Assembly: GCF_024808255.1 (NCBI RefSeq) | Contig: NZ_JANTYS010000002.1 | Location: 434,001-498,000 of the forward strand | Source: Mucilaginibacter dorajii | Lineage (GTDB): Bacteria; Bacteroidota; Bacteroidia; Sphingobacteriales; Sphingobacteriaceae | Direction: 5' to 3' | Length of the DNA: 64,000 nucleotides | Notes under the pieces: model-generated | What the model was told of the DNA's origin: nothing | The model's database searches: none | The model's input: the letters and a program-made list of their open reading frames with translations, nothing else | Part shown: positions 52,276 through 60,563 of the stretch, piece by piece | Numbering within the stretch: the first letter of the stretch is position 1 | Layout of the letters: the number at the start of each line of letters is the position of its first letter | Made by a program: the position numbers and the translations under genes

Positions 52276-54099
52276 CTACTCGATACTATCCTCTACATCA
52301 ATCCCTATCTGCTTTAATAACAATGAGGCGTTGAATGTTTTGCATTCCCCGTGTTTGATCTTGTAGTCAAACAACATTTCGCCATTTTTTACCTGAATAT
52401 CGAAGTAAAAGTTACGAACATAATCGGAGTACTTATCTTCCAGCCGGGCTATCTGCAAATCGTGCGTGGCTACCATGCCAACGCCTTTTTTACTGATCAG
52501 CTGCTCTATTACCGCCTTTGATCCCCGGTATTTATCAACAGAGTTGGTACCGCGCAGCATTTCATCTATCAGGAAAAACACTTTTGGCTCAGTCTGCACC
52601 GCAGCCAGCAGCATTTGCAGGCGATCAAGTTCGGCTTTAAACGTTGATGTACTCTCGTTTAGCGAATCTTTAATACGCATATAGCTGATGATGGTAATTA
52701 CCGATACCCGCATGCTTTTGGCGCATACCGGCGCGCCGCAAAGGGCAAGTACGGTATTGATGCCAATGGTACGTAAAAAAGTACTCTTGCCTGCCATGTT
52801 TGATCCGGTAATGATATCCACCTTAAAAGTATCTGTCAACTCGTAATCGTTTTCAATACGTTTAAACTCATCAATAAGCGGGTGGGCTATATCTTTGGCT
52901 ACAATAGTATAAGCTTCTTCGTCTACTATTTCGGGGTAGGTATATGCCGGATTATTGATAGCCAGGCCGGCCAAACCCATAATAGCTTCAAATTCGGCAA
53001 TTACATCAAAGGCTACTTCCAGACTTTGGTGATTGCGGCGTTTCCAGTTTTCAATGGCAATGATGTGGCGGATATCCCAAATGAAAAACACATTGAGGAT
53101 AAAGCTCACAAACAAATTTAAACGGGAATTAAGTTTACCAATAAGCTTTGAAAGCTGCCTGATCTGGGTTGAAACCGAATCCCCATCTGTCCGCTTGATC
53201 CTGGCAGCCAGGGCCTGGTTGTACGGCGTATCCCAGGTTTCATTTTGGATAGCCTCAAAAGCCAAAGCATACAAAGCCAGCGCCGCTCCAATTTTACCGG
53301 CAATCAAATCGGCCCGCTCAACCAGTTTGCTCCTTGAACTCACCAAACGGTTATTGGCAATGGCCACAAGCACAGTAAAGTACCTCGCCGGTGCGTAAAA
53401 CACACTTGCTACAATAAGGGCCAACATGATAAAAGGAGCGGCCTGGCTGTAAATGGTTAAAAACTTTTCGTCCTTTATTTCAACCGTGGCTTTTAAATAT
53501 GTTACCAGGTTTTTGATATGATCAGCTGGTTGTTTTAAGCCGAATAAAAGCAGGGTTTGCAAATTAAGCTTCCAATCGTTTTTACCGGCTATTTCTTTTA
53601 CAGCATCCTGTCGCTGTAAAATAGTTTGCTTATCAGCCGGGGCATCAAGCCATTTAGCGAGCTTATGATTGCCTGGCGTAGCGCTTGAACGGTTTATTAA
53701 ATGAAATAACGACCGGTTACCATAAATATCCAGGTCGGAAGTATAAAAATGCTTATCGTTATTAAACAGCGTGCCATCGTCATAAATATTGGTACGGTGC
53801 AGTATATTGGCTATCTCGTTTTCGTTAACTTTTTTCAGGTCGGTATAATACTGCTTAAGCTGCTCAAACTTACTTTGCTGCCTTACCAGCCAGGCAAACC
53901 AAAAGATGGACACTAACAGGCAAAAAGCAAAAATCATGATGTCGTCCTGAACCACAGCCATGCAAACCGAAAATATAAGGAAGCCGAAAACGAGCAGTCG
54001 TTGTAAAGAGTATTTGTTGACCAGTTGTCCATACTTATTGGCCTGTTCAAGTGCTGTATCAGCCCGTTGTTGATAATCGCTTATAATATCCTGTTCCAT
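52276..54099 (-). CDS. Membrane-anchored MutS-family ATPase
   Basis: A 607-residue protein with the C-terminal MutS ATPase domain: Walker A TGSNMAGKSTFLRT (near 431), a MutS-type N2 region STSTFKAELDRLQ, Walker B VFFLIDEMLRGTN (near 508) and ATHDLQIARLE. In place of mismatch-recognition domains I-II, the N-terminal part has hydrophobic pairs at about 31-72 (LLVFGFLIFSVCMAVV, FAFCLLVSIFWFAWLV) and about 218-245 (FIMLALIVASVFYAPA), then the core and clamp helices. This MutS-like membrane form is common in Bacteroidota and is not the mismatch sensor MutS or the smr-tailed MutS2; its role is unknown. Divergent from rlmH. Confidence 0.88.
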   Translation of the reverse strand: MEQDIISDYQQRADTALEQANKYGQLVNKYSLQRLLVFGFLIFSVCMAVVQDDIMIFAFCLLVSIFWFAWLVRQQSKFEQLKQYYTDLKKVNENEIANILHRTNIYDDGTLFNNDKHFYTSDLDIYGNRSLFHLINRSSATPGNHKLAKWLDAPADKQTILQRQDAVKEIAGKNDWKLNLQTLLLFGLKQPADHIKNLVTYLKATVEIKDEKFLTIYSQAAPFIMLALIVASVFYAPARYFTVLVAIANNRLVSSRSKLVERADLIAGKIGAALALYALAFEAIQNETWDTPYNQALAARIKRTDGDSVSTQIRQLSKLIGKLNSRLNLFVSFILNVFFIWDIRHIIAIENWKRRNHQSLEVAFDVIAEFEAIMGLAGLAINNPAYTYPEIVDEEAYTIVAKDIAHPLIDEFKRIENDYELTDTFKVDIITGSNMAGKSTFLRTIGINTVLALCGAPVCAKSMRVSVITIISYMRIKDSLNESTSTFKAELDRLQMLLAAVQTEPKVFFLIDEMLRGTNSVDKYRGSKAVIEQLISKKGVGMVATHDLQIARLEDKYSDYVRNFYFDIQVKNGEMLFDYKIKHGECKTFNASLLLKQIGIDVEDSIE

Positions 54100-54138
54100 C
54101 GGTAAAAAAAGTTGAGGCTAAATAAACACTAATATTTT

Positions 54139-54154
54139 AAATAAACGTTTATTT
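54139..54154. promoter_or_regulatory. 16-bp perfect palindrome in the mutS-like/rlmH divergent region
   Basis: AAATAAACGTTTATTT, exact on both strands, 9 nt from the rlmH start within a 64-nt divergent gap. It could be a shared operator; its AT-richness makes chance occurrence possible. Confidence 0.35.
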
Positions 54155-54163
54155 GTTTCAGAT

Positions 54164-54637
54164 ATGAAGATCACGTTTTTAACCGTTGGCAAAACCGAGG
54201 ATGCTTATTTAAAAGAAGGCATCGAAAAATATGTAAAGCGCCTAAAGCATTACACCAAACTTGAACTGGTTGAACTAAACGAACTCAAAAACACCAAAGC
54301 CCTTACCCCCGAGCAGCAAAAGGCCAAAGAGGCCGAAATGATCCTGAAAAAAATCACCCCGCTTGATCATGTGGTGCTGATGGACGAGAAGGGCACGGAA
54401 TACTCCTCCACCCGGTTTGCGGCTTACATCAACAAACGGGAGATCAGCTCATCAGCTACGCTGATCTTTATCATCGGCGGCCCCTATGGTTTTGATTCAT
54501 CCGTTTACCAAAGGGCTAATGATAAAATATCCCTGTCCCGAATGACCTTTTCGCACCAGATGGTACGCCTGTTTTTTGTGGAACAACTGTACCGGGCTTA
54601 TACCATTATGAAAGGCGAGCCGTATCATCACGAATAA
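54164..54637 (+). CDS. rlmH: 23S rRNA (pseudouridine-1915-N3)-methyltransferase
   Basis: SPOUT-class methyltransferase that methylates pseudouridine 1915 of 23S rRNA on the 70S ribosome. 157 residues. Trefoil-knot motifs: FIIGGPYGFD (about 103-112, SAM loop), SLSRMTFSHQMVRLFFVEQL (about 124-143) and the closing YRAYTIMKGEPYHHE, all as in E. coli RlmH. Complete. A tract of gaaaatttgagg words follows (54640-54835). Confidence 0.97.
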   Translation: MKITFLTVGKTEDAYLKEGIEKYVKRLKHYTKLELVELNELKNTKALTPEQQKAKEAEMILKKITPLDHVVLMDEKGTEYSSTRFAAYINKREISSSATLIFIIGGPYGFDSSVYQRANDKISLSRMTFSHQMVRLFFVEQLYRAYTIMKGEPYHHE

Positions 54638-54842
54638 TTTTGATTTGAAAATTTGAGGATTTGAAAATTTGAAAATGTCTGAATCAGAATTTTCAGAATT
54701 AGAAAATTAACAGAATAGAAGAAGTATAGTGTAAGCATTTTGAAAATTCTTAAATTCTGTAAATTCTGATTCGGACCATGAATTTATGATTAAGCCGGTC
54801 ATTTTCAAATCCTCAAATTAACACATCTTCAAATTATTCCCC

Positions 54843-54850
54843 TACCTTTG
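54843..54850 (+). promoter_or_regulatory. CDF transporter promoter -7 box, 4 nt from the ATG
   Basis: TACCTTTG matches TAnnTTTG; only ccgt separates it from the ATG at 54855, nearly the same arrangement as at hisS. A leaderless transcript is expected. Confidence 0.6.
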
Positions 54851-54854
54851 CCGT

Positions 54855-55784
54855 ATGTCAGGTCACGATCATTCACATGCACACGGTCATCATCACCATG
54901 ATCACGCCCCCAAGTTAGATCATTTAAATACCGCTTTTATCATCGGTATTATTCTTAACTCAGCCTTTGTGGTTATTGAAGCTGTTGCAGGTTTCATCAC
55001 ACATTCACTATCGCTGTTAACAGATGCCGGGCATAACTTAAGTGATGTAGCTTCCCTTGCTTTAGCCTTATTGGCTTTTAAACTTACCAAAGTAAGCGCT
55101 AACAGCCAATATACCTACGGCTATAAACGCTCAACAATCATCGTATCTTTTTTCAACGCACTTATCCTGTTTGTTGCCGTTGGTTTTATTATTTACGAAG
55201 CTATTATGCGCTTCATGAACCCCGAGATAGTATCGGGCGGCACCATGGCCTGGGTAGCCTTTATCGGTATTGGCATTAACGCTTTTACCGCATGGCTTTT
55301 TGTTAAGGATAAGGATACAGATCTTAACGTAAAAGGCGCTTACCTGCACATGGCTGTTGATGCTATTGTCTCTTTCGGCGTAGTGGTATCTGGCCTTATT
55401 ATTTACTTTACTAAAATTTACTGGATAGACAGCGTAGTGAGTATCATTATAGCTGTTGTGATATTACGCGGTACCTGGAGCCTGTTAAAAGACAGCCTGC
55501 GCCTTGAAATGGACGGCGTACCCAAGGAAATGGATCTTGAAAAGATCAAAACCGAACTGATGAAAGGCAAAGGCGTGGTTGACGTTCACCATATGCACGT
55601 TTGGGCGTTAAGCACTACCGAAAACGCACTTACTGCTCACCTGGTAATCAGCCCTGATTCTATATCAGAATTTGATAGCATTAAACATGACCTGCGCCAC
55701 CGTTTGGAACACCTGGAGATTAGCCACGCCACTTTTGAGCCGGAGTTTTCTGATAAGAAGTGCGAACAGCCGGAGTGTTTGTAA
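54855..55784 (+). CDS. Cation diffusion facilitator family transporter
   Basis: A 309-residue inner-membrane proton/metal antiporter (CzcD/ZitB type), exporting zinc or similar divalent ions. The N-terminus is a His-rich metal sensor (HDHSHAHGHHHHDHAP, 4-19). Six membrane helices follow; the transport site residues are in LTDAGHNLSDV (helix II, HxxxD) and HMAVDAIVSFG (helix V, HxxxD). The C-terminal cytosolic domain (about 210-309) has VVDVHHMHVWALS and a Cys/His end (FSDKKCEQPECL). Single gene with leaderless promoter. Confidence 0.93.
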   Translation: MSGHDHSHAHGHHHHDHAPKLDHLNTAFIIGIILNSAFVVIEAVAGFITHSLSLLTDAGHNLSDVASLALALLAFKLTKVSANSQYTYGYKRSTIIVSFFNALILFVAVGFIIYEAIMRFMNPEIVSGGTMAWVAFIGIGINAFTAWLFVKDKDTDLNVKGAYLHMAVDAIVSFGVVVSGLIIYFTKIYWIDSVVSIIIAVVILRGTWSLLKDSLRLEMDGVPKEMDLEKIKTELMKGKGVVDVHHMHVWALSTTENALTAHLVISPDSISEFDSIKHDLRHRLEHLEISHATFEPEFSDKKCEQPECL

Positions 55785-55799
55785 GGTTTTCAAATTTTA

Positions 55800-55886
55800 T
55801 GTCATTGCGAGCGTAGCGCGGCAATCTCGTCGTCCTACAGAGCGAATAAGCATAGCGACGAGATTGCTTCGTTCCTCGCAATGACA
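55800..55886. repeat. 87-nt intergenic palindromic repeat
   Basis: tgtcattgcgagcgtagcgc at the left and cttcgttcctcgcaatgaca at the right, with gcaatctcgtcg and cgacgagattgc making the inner stem. Same family as the copy at 20961. Confidence 0.88.
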
Positions 55887-56036
55887 AGTCGTAGACGTAG
55901 AATTGGAATTGACATAGCTCTTTCAAAACCTTCGGCTTATAATAACAAGGACGTTACCCATTTTATGGTTTCTTTGTCGATATATCGTATCTGCTTTTTC
56001 AAATAATTCTTACCTTAAACCATTATTTAACCTGTA

Positions 56037-56444
56037 ATGAAATCAACAAGAAGAAAATTCATAACCACTACGGTCGCCCTGGCAGCAGGGACAGCTGTAG
56101 CATCAGCAATGCCCATGATAGATCAAAAAGAAGAATGGCCGGTAATACACCATGTGTTTTTCTGGCTCAAAAACCCAGGTTCAATAGAGGATAGGGACAA
56201 GTTAGTTGCTGGCGTTAAAACGCTTTCAAAAATAGAAACCATCAAAAAACTACGTGTAGGTGTTGTAGCCAGCACCGAAAAACGCGACGTAGTTGATAAC
56301 AGCTGGGCAGTATCCGAATTGATGTTTTTTAGCGACCTTGCCGGCCAGGCTACTTATCAAACCCACCCCATCCACCTGGAGTTTATTAAAAACTGCAGCC
56401 ACCTTTGGGAAAAAGTGATTGTGTATGATGCGATTGACGCGTAA
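56037..56444 (+). CDS. Dabb family protein with Tat signal
   Basis: A 135-residue exported protein. STRRKFITTTVALAAGTAVA at 3-22 is a twin-arginine signal (S/T-R-R-x-F), so it is folded, perhaps with a cofactor, before export. The mature part is one stress-responsive A/B barrel (Dabb) domain: VIHHVFFWLKNPG, a KIETIKKLRVGVV strand, VSELMFFSDLAGQATYQTHP and HLEFIKNC. Dabb domains form dimeric ferredoxin-like barrels with varied roles. No linked gene explains its function. Confidence 0.88.
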   Translation: MKSTRRKFITTTVALAAGTAVASAMPMIDQKEEWPVIHHVFFWLKNPGSIEDRDKLVAGVKTLSKIETIKKLRVGVVASTEKRDVVDNSWAVSELMFFSDLAGQATYQTHPIHLEFIKNCSHLWEKVIVYDAIDA

Positions 56445-56458
56445 AAAAAATCAACTTT

Positions 56459-56565
56459 ATATCATTGCGTGTTCTTAGTTCCTGAACTCTGAAAGGAAAA
56501 TGATAATATAAAACCATGTCATTGCGAGTTGTAAAATCCGGCGGACTGTGAAGATGGAAATGACG
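56459..56565. repeat. Two short tgtcatt...aaatgac repeats
   Basis: 56459-56503 (tatcattgcgtg to aaaatgata) and 56517-56565 (tgtcattgcgagttgtaaaa to aaatgacg). The second matches 1832-1873 and, in inverse, 56991-57037 (cgtcatttccacc to ggcaatgaca). Part of the 710-nt gene-free stretch 56445-57154. Confidence 0.75.
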
Positions 56566-56578
56566 TAGATCGCATGGC

Positions 56579-56763
56579 GGCGAAGACTCACCCGCCAGCG
56601 CTACGCGCGGCACCCTCTCTTCGGCTTCGCCGGAAAGAGGGTTTTGAAGATTTTTTTGTATTTATATTACTTGTAATCAATTGATTAACTATTAAAACCC
56701 CTCTTTCCACCGCAGGTGAAGAGAGAGGGTGGCGGGCGCAGCCTCGCCGGGTGAGTCTTCGCC
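56579..56763. repeat. 185-nt inverted repeat bounded by gcgaagactcaccc
   Basis: Left arm ggcgaagactcaccc and right arm gggtgagtcttcgcc are exact inverse copies; within are caccctctcttcgg/gaagagagagggtg arms. Larger relative of 34915-35055, with an AT-rich insert of about 50 nt in the middle. Confidence 0.85.
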
Positions 56764-56802
56764 CGCGTTCAAAGCCAATGTTTGTGTAAAGTACAAAACG
56801 TT

Positions 56803-56891
56803 TGTCATCCTGAACGTAGTGAAGGATCTTCTTCGTTAGAAAAGTCTGCAATTAGCAGGGCGAAGAAGATCCTTCGTTACTGCCAATGACA
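56803..56891. repeat. 89-nt palindromic repeat, tgtcatcctgaa type
   Basis: tgtcatcctgaacgtagtga and its partner ending cttcgttactgccaatgaca, with gaaggatcttcttcg / cgaagaagatccttc as the inner stem. Subtype closest to the copy at 1896. Confidence 0.85.
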
Positions 56892-57105
56892 AGTCTATAA
56901 CTTGCTGATTATTAGTACTATTTTTACTTGTTATTTTCAATGTGATTATTTGCGCGCAAATAAAAATTACTCAGGATGACAAACTCTTACGTCATTTCCA
57001 CCTTCAGAGTCCCCGGATTTTATAATTGGCAATGACATGATGGATTTGTCGACGGTAAGAACAAAGTCACGACAATCTTCATGTTTGGCTCGCAAAACCC
57101 TCCAA

Positions 57106-57136
57106 CAAAAAAGCCCCGGAAAAACCAGGGCTTTTG
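57106..57136 (-). terminator. Rho-independent terminator of the DUF5606 gene
   Basis: Stem aaaagccc / gggctttt (57109-57135) extended by GG/CC, followed on the minus strand by a six-T run, 19 nt past the stop. Confidence 0.88.
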
Positions 57137-57154
57137 TATTTTATAGTAAAATGC

Positions 57155-57655
57155 TTATGCTTTTTTAGCAGGCGCTTTTTTAGCTTTTGCTTTTGGCGCT
57201 TCAGCAACCAGTTCCGGTTCCGCAGCAACAACTTCAGCAACCGGGGCTTCTGGTGCAGGGGCTTGGGTTGGATCAACTTCATCAAATAATGGCAACTCTT
57301 TCAGGAGATGGAACCATGAAATGATCTTTTTCATATCAGAGGCATAAACTTTCTCCTCGTCATGCTCGGGTGCTACTTCGTAAAAGAAGGCACGCAGCGT
57401 TTTACCATCAGCCTTAGCGTCGGGAACTTTTGAAGCCGATTTCATTTGCTCAAAAACATCAGTCAGCCTGATATCATCCTCGGTACCAAAAATGGTGATC
57501 TCGCTCAGGGCGGCTAATTTAGCTGTAGAAAGATTTGCTACCAGCTTTGTTTTTTGAGCATCAAGGCTCTCCAGTACATAACCGGTTTTATTTTGTGCCA
57601 AAGCTCTCCACAAGCCCGGTTTGCCGGAAACGGCTACAATTCCTTGTAAATTCAT
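57155..57655 (-). CDS. DUF5606 family protein with Ala/Pro/Lys-rich tail
   Basis: A 166-residue cytosolic protein. The conserved DUF5606 part (1-130) starts MNLQGIVAVSGKPGLWRALA and includes FFYEVAPEHDEEKVYASDMKKIISWFHLL, text typical of this Bacteroidota-specific family. The last 40 residues are low complexity, first acidic with APAPEAPVAEV repeats, then basic (KAKAKKAPAKKA), like a histone-H1-like tail that could bind nucleic acid. Function unknown. The cyclophilin gene is upstream on the same strand, separated by a 173-nt word repeat. Confidence 0.88.
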   Translation of the reverse strand: MNLQGIVAVSGKPGLWRALAQNKTGYVLESLDAQKTKLVANLSTAKLAALSEITIFGTEDDIRLTDVFEQMKSASKVPDAKADGKTLRAFFYEVAPEHDEEKVYASDMKKIISWFHLLKELPLFDEVDPTQAPAPEAPVAEVVAAEPELVAEAPKAKAKKAPAKKA

Positions 57656-57828
57656 GTTTATTGGTTGATTGGGTTGGGGTTAAGTTGATTAAGTTAGATT
57701 GAGTTGATTAAGTTGATTGAATTGGGCTAAGCTGTACATTAAGTCTACCAGGTTTTGTAACTCTAACCTTTCAACTTATTCTAACTCAATCAACCATTCA
57801 CTTAATCCAACTTAATCAACCTACTCAA
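57656..57828. repeat. gattgggttga-word tract in two opposed halves
   Basis: ttggttgattgggttggggt words first, then the complementary aactcaatcaaccattcac words, filling the complete space between the cyclophilin stop and the DUF5606 start. Same type as 33175-33365. Confidence 0.8.
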
Positions 57829-58266
57829 CTATTCCTCTATTACTTCGATGCTTAAAATTTTATCGCCCTGGCGAATAGCGTCAACAACGTCAACGTTTTC
57901 AATCACTTTACCAAATACAGTGTGGTTACGATCTAAGTGAGCGGTGTTGGTACGGTTGTGGCAGATAAAAAACTGTGAGCTACCAGTATTACGACCAGCA
58001 TGAGCCATTGATAAAACACCACGATCATGGTATTGGTTGTCGCCGGTTAATTCGCAATCAATTTTGTAACCTGCACCGCCTGCACCAGTACCGGTTGGAT
58101 CGCCACCCTGTACCATAAAGTTAGGGATAACACGGTGAAAGATAACACCATCGTAAAAGTTTGAACTTGCTAATTTTTTAAAGTTAGCTACGGTATTTGG
58201 GGCATCATTGTCGTAAAACTCTACGGTCATGTCGCCTTTTTCAGTTTTGATTATTGCTTTGCTCAT
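57829..58266 (-). CDS. Peptidyl-prolyl cis-trans isomerase, cyclophilin type
   Basis: A 145-residue cytosolic PpiB-like cyclophilin that speeds proline isomerisation. KTEKGDMTVEFYDNDAPNTV at the N-terminus, FHRVIPNFMVQGGDPTGTG (catalytic Arg, Phe, Gln; near 45-63), LSMAHAGRNTGSSQFFI and HTVFGKVIENVDVVD are all present. Start at ATG 58266: the upstream ATG at 58299 is inside the -7 box (58297-58304), so cannot be transcribed. No signal peptide. Confidence 0.95.
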   Translation of the reverse strand: MSKAIIKTEKGDMTVEFYDNDAPNTVANFKKLASSNFYDGVIFHRVIPNFMVQGGDPTGTGAGGAGYKIDCELTGDNQYHDRGVLSMAHAGRNTGSSQFFICHNRTNTAHLDRNHTVFGKVIENVDVVDAIRQGDKILSIEVIEE

Positions 58267-58296
58267 TTTATTGATTGTTTTTTTGAAAACAGTTGG

Positions 58297-58304
58297 CAAA
58301 GGTA
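58297..58304 (-). promoter_or_regulatory. Cyclophilin gene promoter -7 box
   Basis: TACCTTTG on the minus strand matches TAnnTTTG, 30 nt before the ATG at 58266. Confidence 0.6.
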
Positions 58305-58352
58305 ATAAAATTGAGGTGAAAGGGAAAAGACTTTGGACTTGAGAATTGAATG

Positions 58353-58904
58353 TTACAATACGGGAGGATTAAACACTAATATCAAAGTCTTACTTTTTTT
58401 AATATACTTCAAAGTACCATTTCTGTTATAATTAAAGATCATAGTTTGGGTAAAATCCTTATTCATATTATTCTTGATCTTTTCAAGATTTGAAATAAAC
58501 CAATATGCACCATTTTTGCCCCCCATTGCAAGGGCAAACCAAGCAACTTTGGCTAATTCGGCTTCATTAATTATTGTATCTGCATTAAAATTAAACATCC
58601 ATTTTGCCAATATCAATTCTTCGGGTTGACCAACTAATTGTACATTACTTTGATTTGCATTAGTCGCTATGTAGTTGGGGAGCTTCTTTATGTCTGTAGC
58701 TTGTTTAAAAGACAGCTCATCGGCTGCTTCTGCTATTATTTTTATTAAAGAGTCCCGATGTATTTCCAATCCGGGCTTAACAGTTGGAGGGTCGCCTTGA
58801 GCCTGCATGCCCGGCGCACTTTTTGAAGTTTGCCCACTTGCAGATAAACAATATAGAAAAAACACTAAAGTAAGTAATGTAATAATTGAATTTGGCGCTT
58901 TCAT
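58353..58904 (-). CDS. Secreted hypothetical protein
   Basis: A 183-residue protein with a Sec signal peptide (hydrophobic 8-22, cleavage near ASG-Q). The mature part opens with a Pro/Gln/Gly-rich linker, then is mainly helical (DSLIKIIAEAADELSFKQAT, ELAKVAWFALAMGGKNGAYW), ending with strand-like MIFNYNRNGTLKYIKKS. No motif recognised. The DNA is visibly richer in A and T than its neighbours and it stands alone, so it may be a recent arrival. Its 3' end lies 49 nt upstream of the cyclophilin promoter. Confidence 0.65.
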   Translation of the reverse strand: MKAPNSIITLLTLVFFLYCLSASGQTSKSAPGMQAQGDPPTVKPGLEIHRDSLIKIIAEAADELSFKQATDIKKLPNYIATNANQSNVQLVGQPEELILAKWMFNFNADTIINEAELAKVAWFALAMGGKNGAYWFISNLEKIKNNMNKDFTQTMIFNYNRNGTLKYIKKSKTLILVFNPPVL

Positions 58905-59005
58905 CTATGTTGGATATGGGTTGGAGGTGAAGCTAAAATAATATTAAAAATCAATTCTTATCAAATCGATTGTAAATATCAGTAATACCTCAATTGTTTA
59001 TTCGT

Positions 59006-59013
59006 TACATTTG
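59006..59013 (+). promoter_or_regulatory. -7 box of the gene at 59043
   Basis: TACATTTG matches TAnnTTTG, 29 nt before the GTG start; supports transcription of the repeat-derived signal peptide. Confidence 0.55.
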
Positions 59014-59042
59014 ATAATCCACATTTATAACAACGCCGAATA

Positions 59043-60347
59043 GTGATTCATCAACCATATAAAAAGCACCTTTCGCCTTTTACCTTTCGCCTTTTACCTG
59101 CTTCATTGCTTTTTGCCTTTCTGCTTTTACCTCTCCTAACAAAGGCTGCTTCCATCCTTATCCCTATGGATGATGAGCAAAAGGATCACCTTAAATCATA
59201 TGGGATCGCTTTTTTGGCCTTAAAGAACGGCGAGGAAGTAGATTGGCTGCTTAACTACCACGGCGGCAGCTTTATGATGAAGTACGATCAAAAGATAGAG
59301 GAAGAATGTAAGATTCGTGGGGTAAGCTACCAGGTACTCGCCGACGCCAAGGTTAACGAGATAGTAACCGAAGTAAGCGATCCGTCTGTGAACATGGATT
59401 TGGTAAAGCTGGAGAAAGCGCCTAAAATGGCCGTTTACTCGCCCAAAAATAAACTTCCATGGGATGATGCTGTTACATTGGTGTTAAAATATGCCGAGAT
59501 CCCTTACGATGTAGTTTATGACGAGGAAGTTGTGCGCGGCGATTTGCCCAAGTACGACTGGCTGCACCTGCACCACGAGGATTTTACGGGCCAGTACAGC
59601 AAGTTTTACGGTGCCTTCAGGTTTGCGCAATGGTATACTGATGATGTTAAGGGGCAGGAAGCTTTGGCGCATAAGCTTGGCTTTAAAAAAGTATCACAAA
59701 TGAAACTGGCAGTTGCTAAAAACATTCGTGATTTTTGTGCGGGTGGCGGCTTTTTGTTTGCCATGTGCTCGGGTACCGATACCTTTGATATCGCCCTGGC
59801 ATCGGCCAATACCGATATTTGTGAACGGATGTTTGACGGCGATGCTGCCGACCCCGACGCGCAATCAAAACTTGATTTCACACAAACTTTCGCGTTTCAG
59901 AATTTTACGCTGGATATGAACCCGATGTCGCACCAGTTTAGCAACATTGATGTAACCACCACCCGGCAGGTTGAGCGCACCCGGGATTTTTTTACGCTGT
60001 TTGATTTTTCGGCCAAATGGGATGTGGTACCCAGCATGCTCACCCAGGATCATGACAAAGTGATCAAAGGATTTATGGGCCTTACTACCGCCTACAACAA
60101 AAATATGCTGAAACCCGGTGTAACCATTATGGGCGAAATGAAAACTGCCAACGAGGCCCGCTACATCCACGGCGAGTTTGGCAAAGGCCAGTGGACCTTT
60201 TACGGCGGCCACGACCCTGAGGATTATCAACATGCCGTAGGCGATCCTCCTACCGACCTTAAATTGCACCCCAATTCGGCAGGCTACCGGTTGATATTGA
60301 ATAATGTGCTATTCCCGGCGGCTAAGAAGAAGAAACAAAAAACGTGA
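59043..60347 (+). CDS. Secreted amidotransferase-fold protein, often labelled asparagine synthetase B; GTG start
   Basis: A 434-residue exported protein. The signal peptide (1-36, LSPFTFRLLPASLLFAFLLL, cleavage after TKA) is encoded by DNA made of gcctttcgccttttacc words, as in intergenic tracts. The start is GTG 59043; the next Met is inside the mature part. The mature protein has MDDEQKDHLKSYGIAFLALK, NYHGGSFMMKY, then a region with FCAGGGFLFAMCSGTDTFD that resembles a class I amidotransferase-like nucleophile elbow, and FYGGHDPEDYQH near the end. I recall this family annotated asparagine synthetase B in Bacteroidota, but there is no AsnB Ntn or synthetase motif, so I treat the name as doubtful. 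Function unknown. Confidence 0.75.
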   Translation: MIHQPYKKHLSPFTFRLLPASLLFAFLLLPLLTKAASILIPMDDEQKDHLKSYGIAFLALKNGEEVDWLLNYHGGSFMMKYDQKIEEECKIRGVSYQVLADAKVNEIVTEVSDPSVNMDLVKLEKAPKMAVYSPKNKLPWDDAVTLVLKYAEIPYDVVYDEEVVRGDLPKYDWLHLHHEDFTGQYSKFYGAFRFAQWYTDDVKGQEALAHKLGFKKVSQMKLAVAKNIRDFCAGGGFLFAMCSGTDTFDIALASANTDICERMFDGDAADPDAQSKLDFTQTFAFQNFTLDMNPMSHQFSNIDVTTTRQVERTRDFFTLFDFSAKWDVVPSMLTQDHDKVIKGFMGLTTAYNKNMLKPGVTIMGEMKTANEARYIHGEFGKGQWTFYGGHDPEDYQHAVGDPPTDLKLHPNSAGYRLILNNVLFPAAKKKKQKT

Positions 60348-60563
60348 TTTTAGTAGTAAGATTTTTTTGATGTGCAGATATGCAGATTTCAGATGTGCAG
60401 ATGATTTTGTCTGAACCCGGATTAAGCAGATTCATCAGATTTGTAAGATTTTGATTTGCATTTGACCCTACATTTGCAAATAATAGTAGAAGTAGGAAAA
60501 GCGCGAACTTTTTTAGAATGAGACAAGCGTCTTAACTCTTGATTCTTGTCTCTTGATTCTTTT

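Noticed and set aside
59043..60347. Asparagine synthetase B as a function for this gene
   Set aside because: The protein is exported and shows neither the Ntn Cys at position 2 nor the PPi-binding SGG loop of true AsnB; the label is kept only as a historical name.
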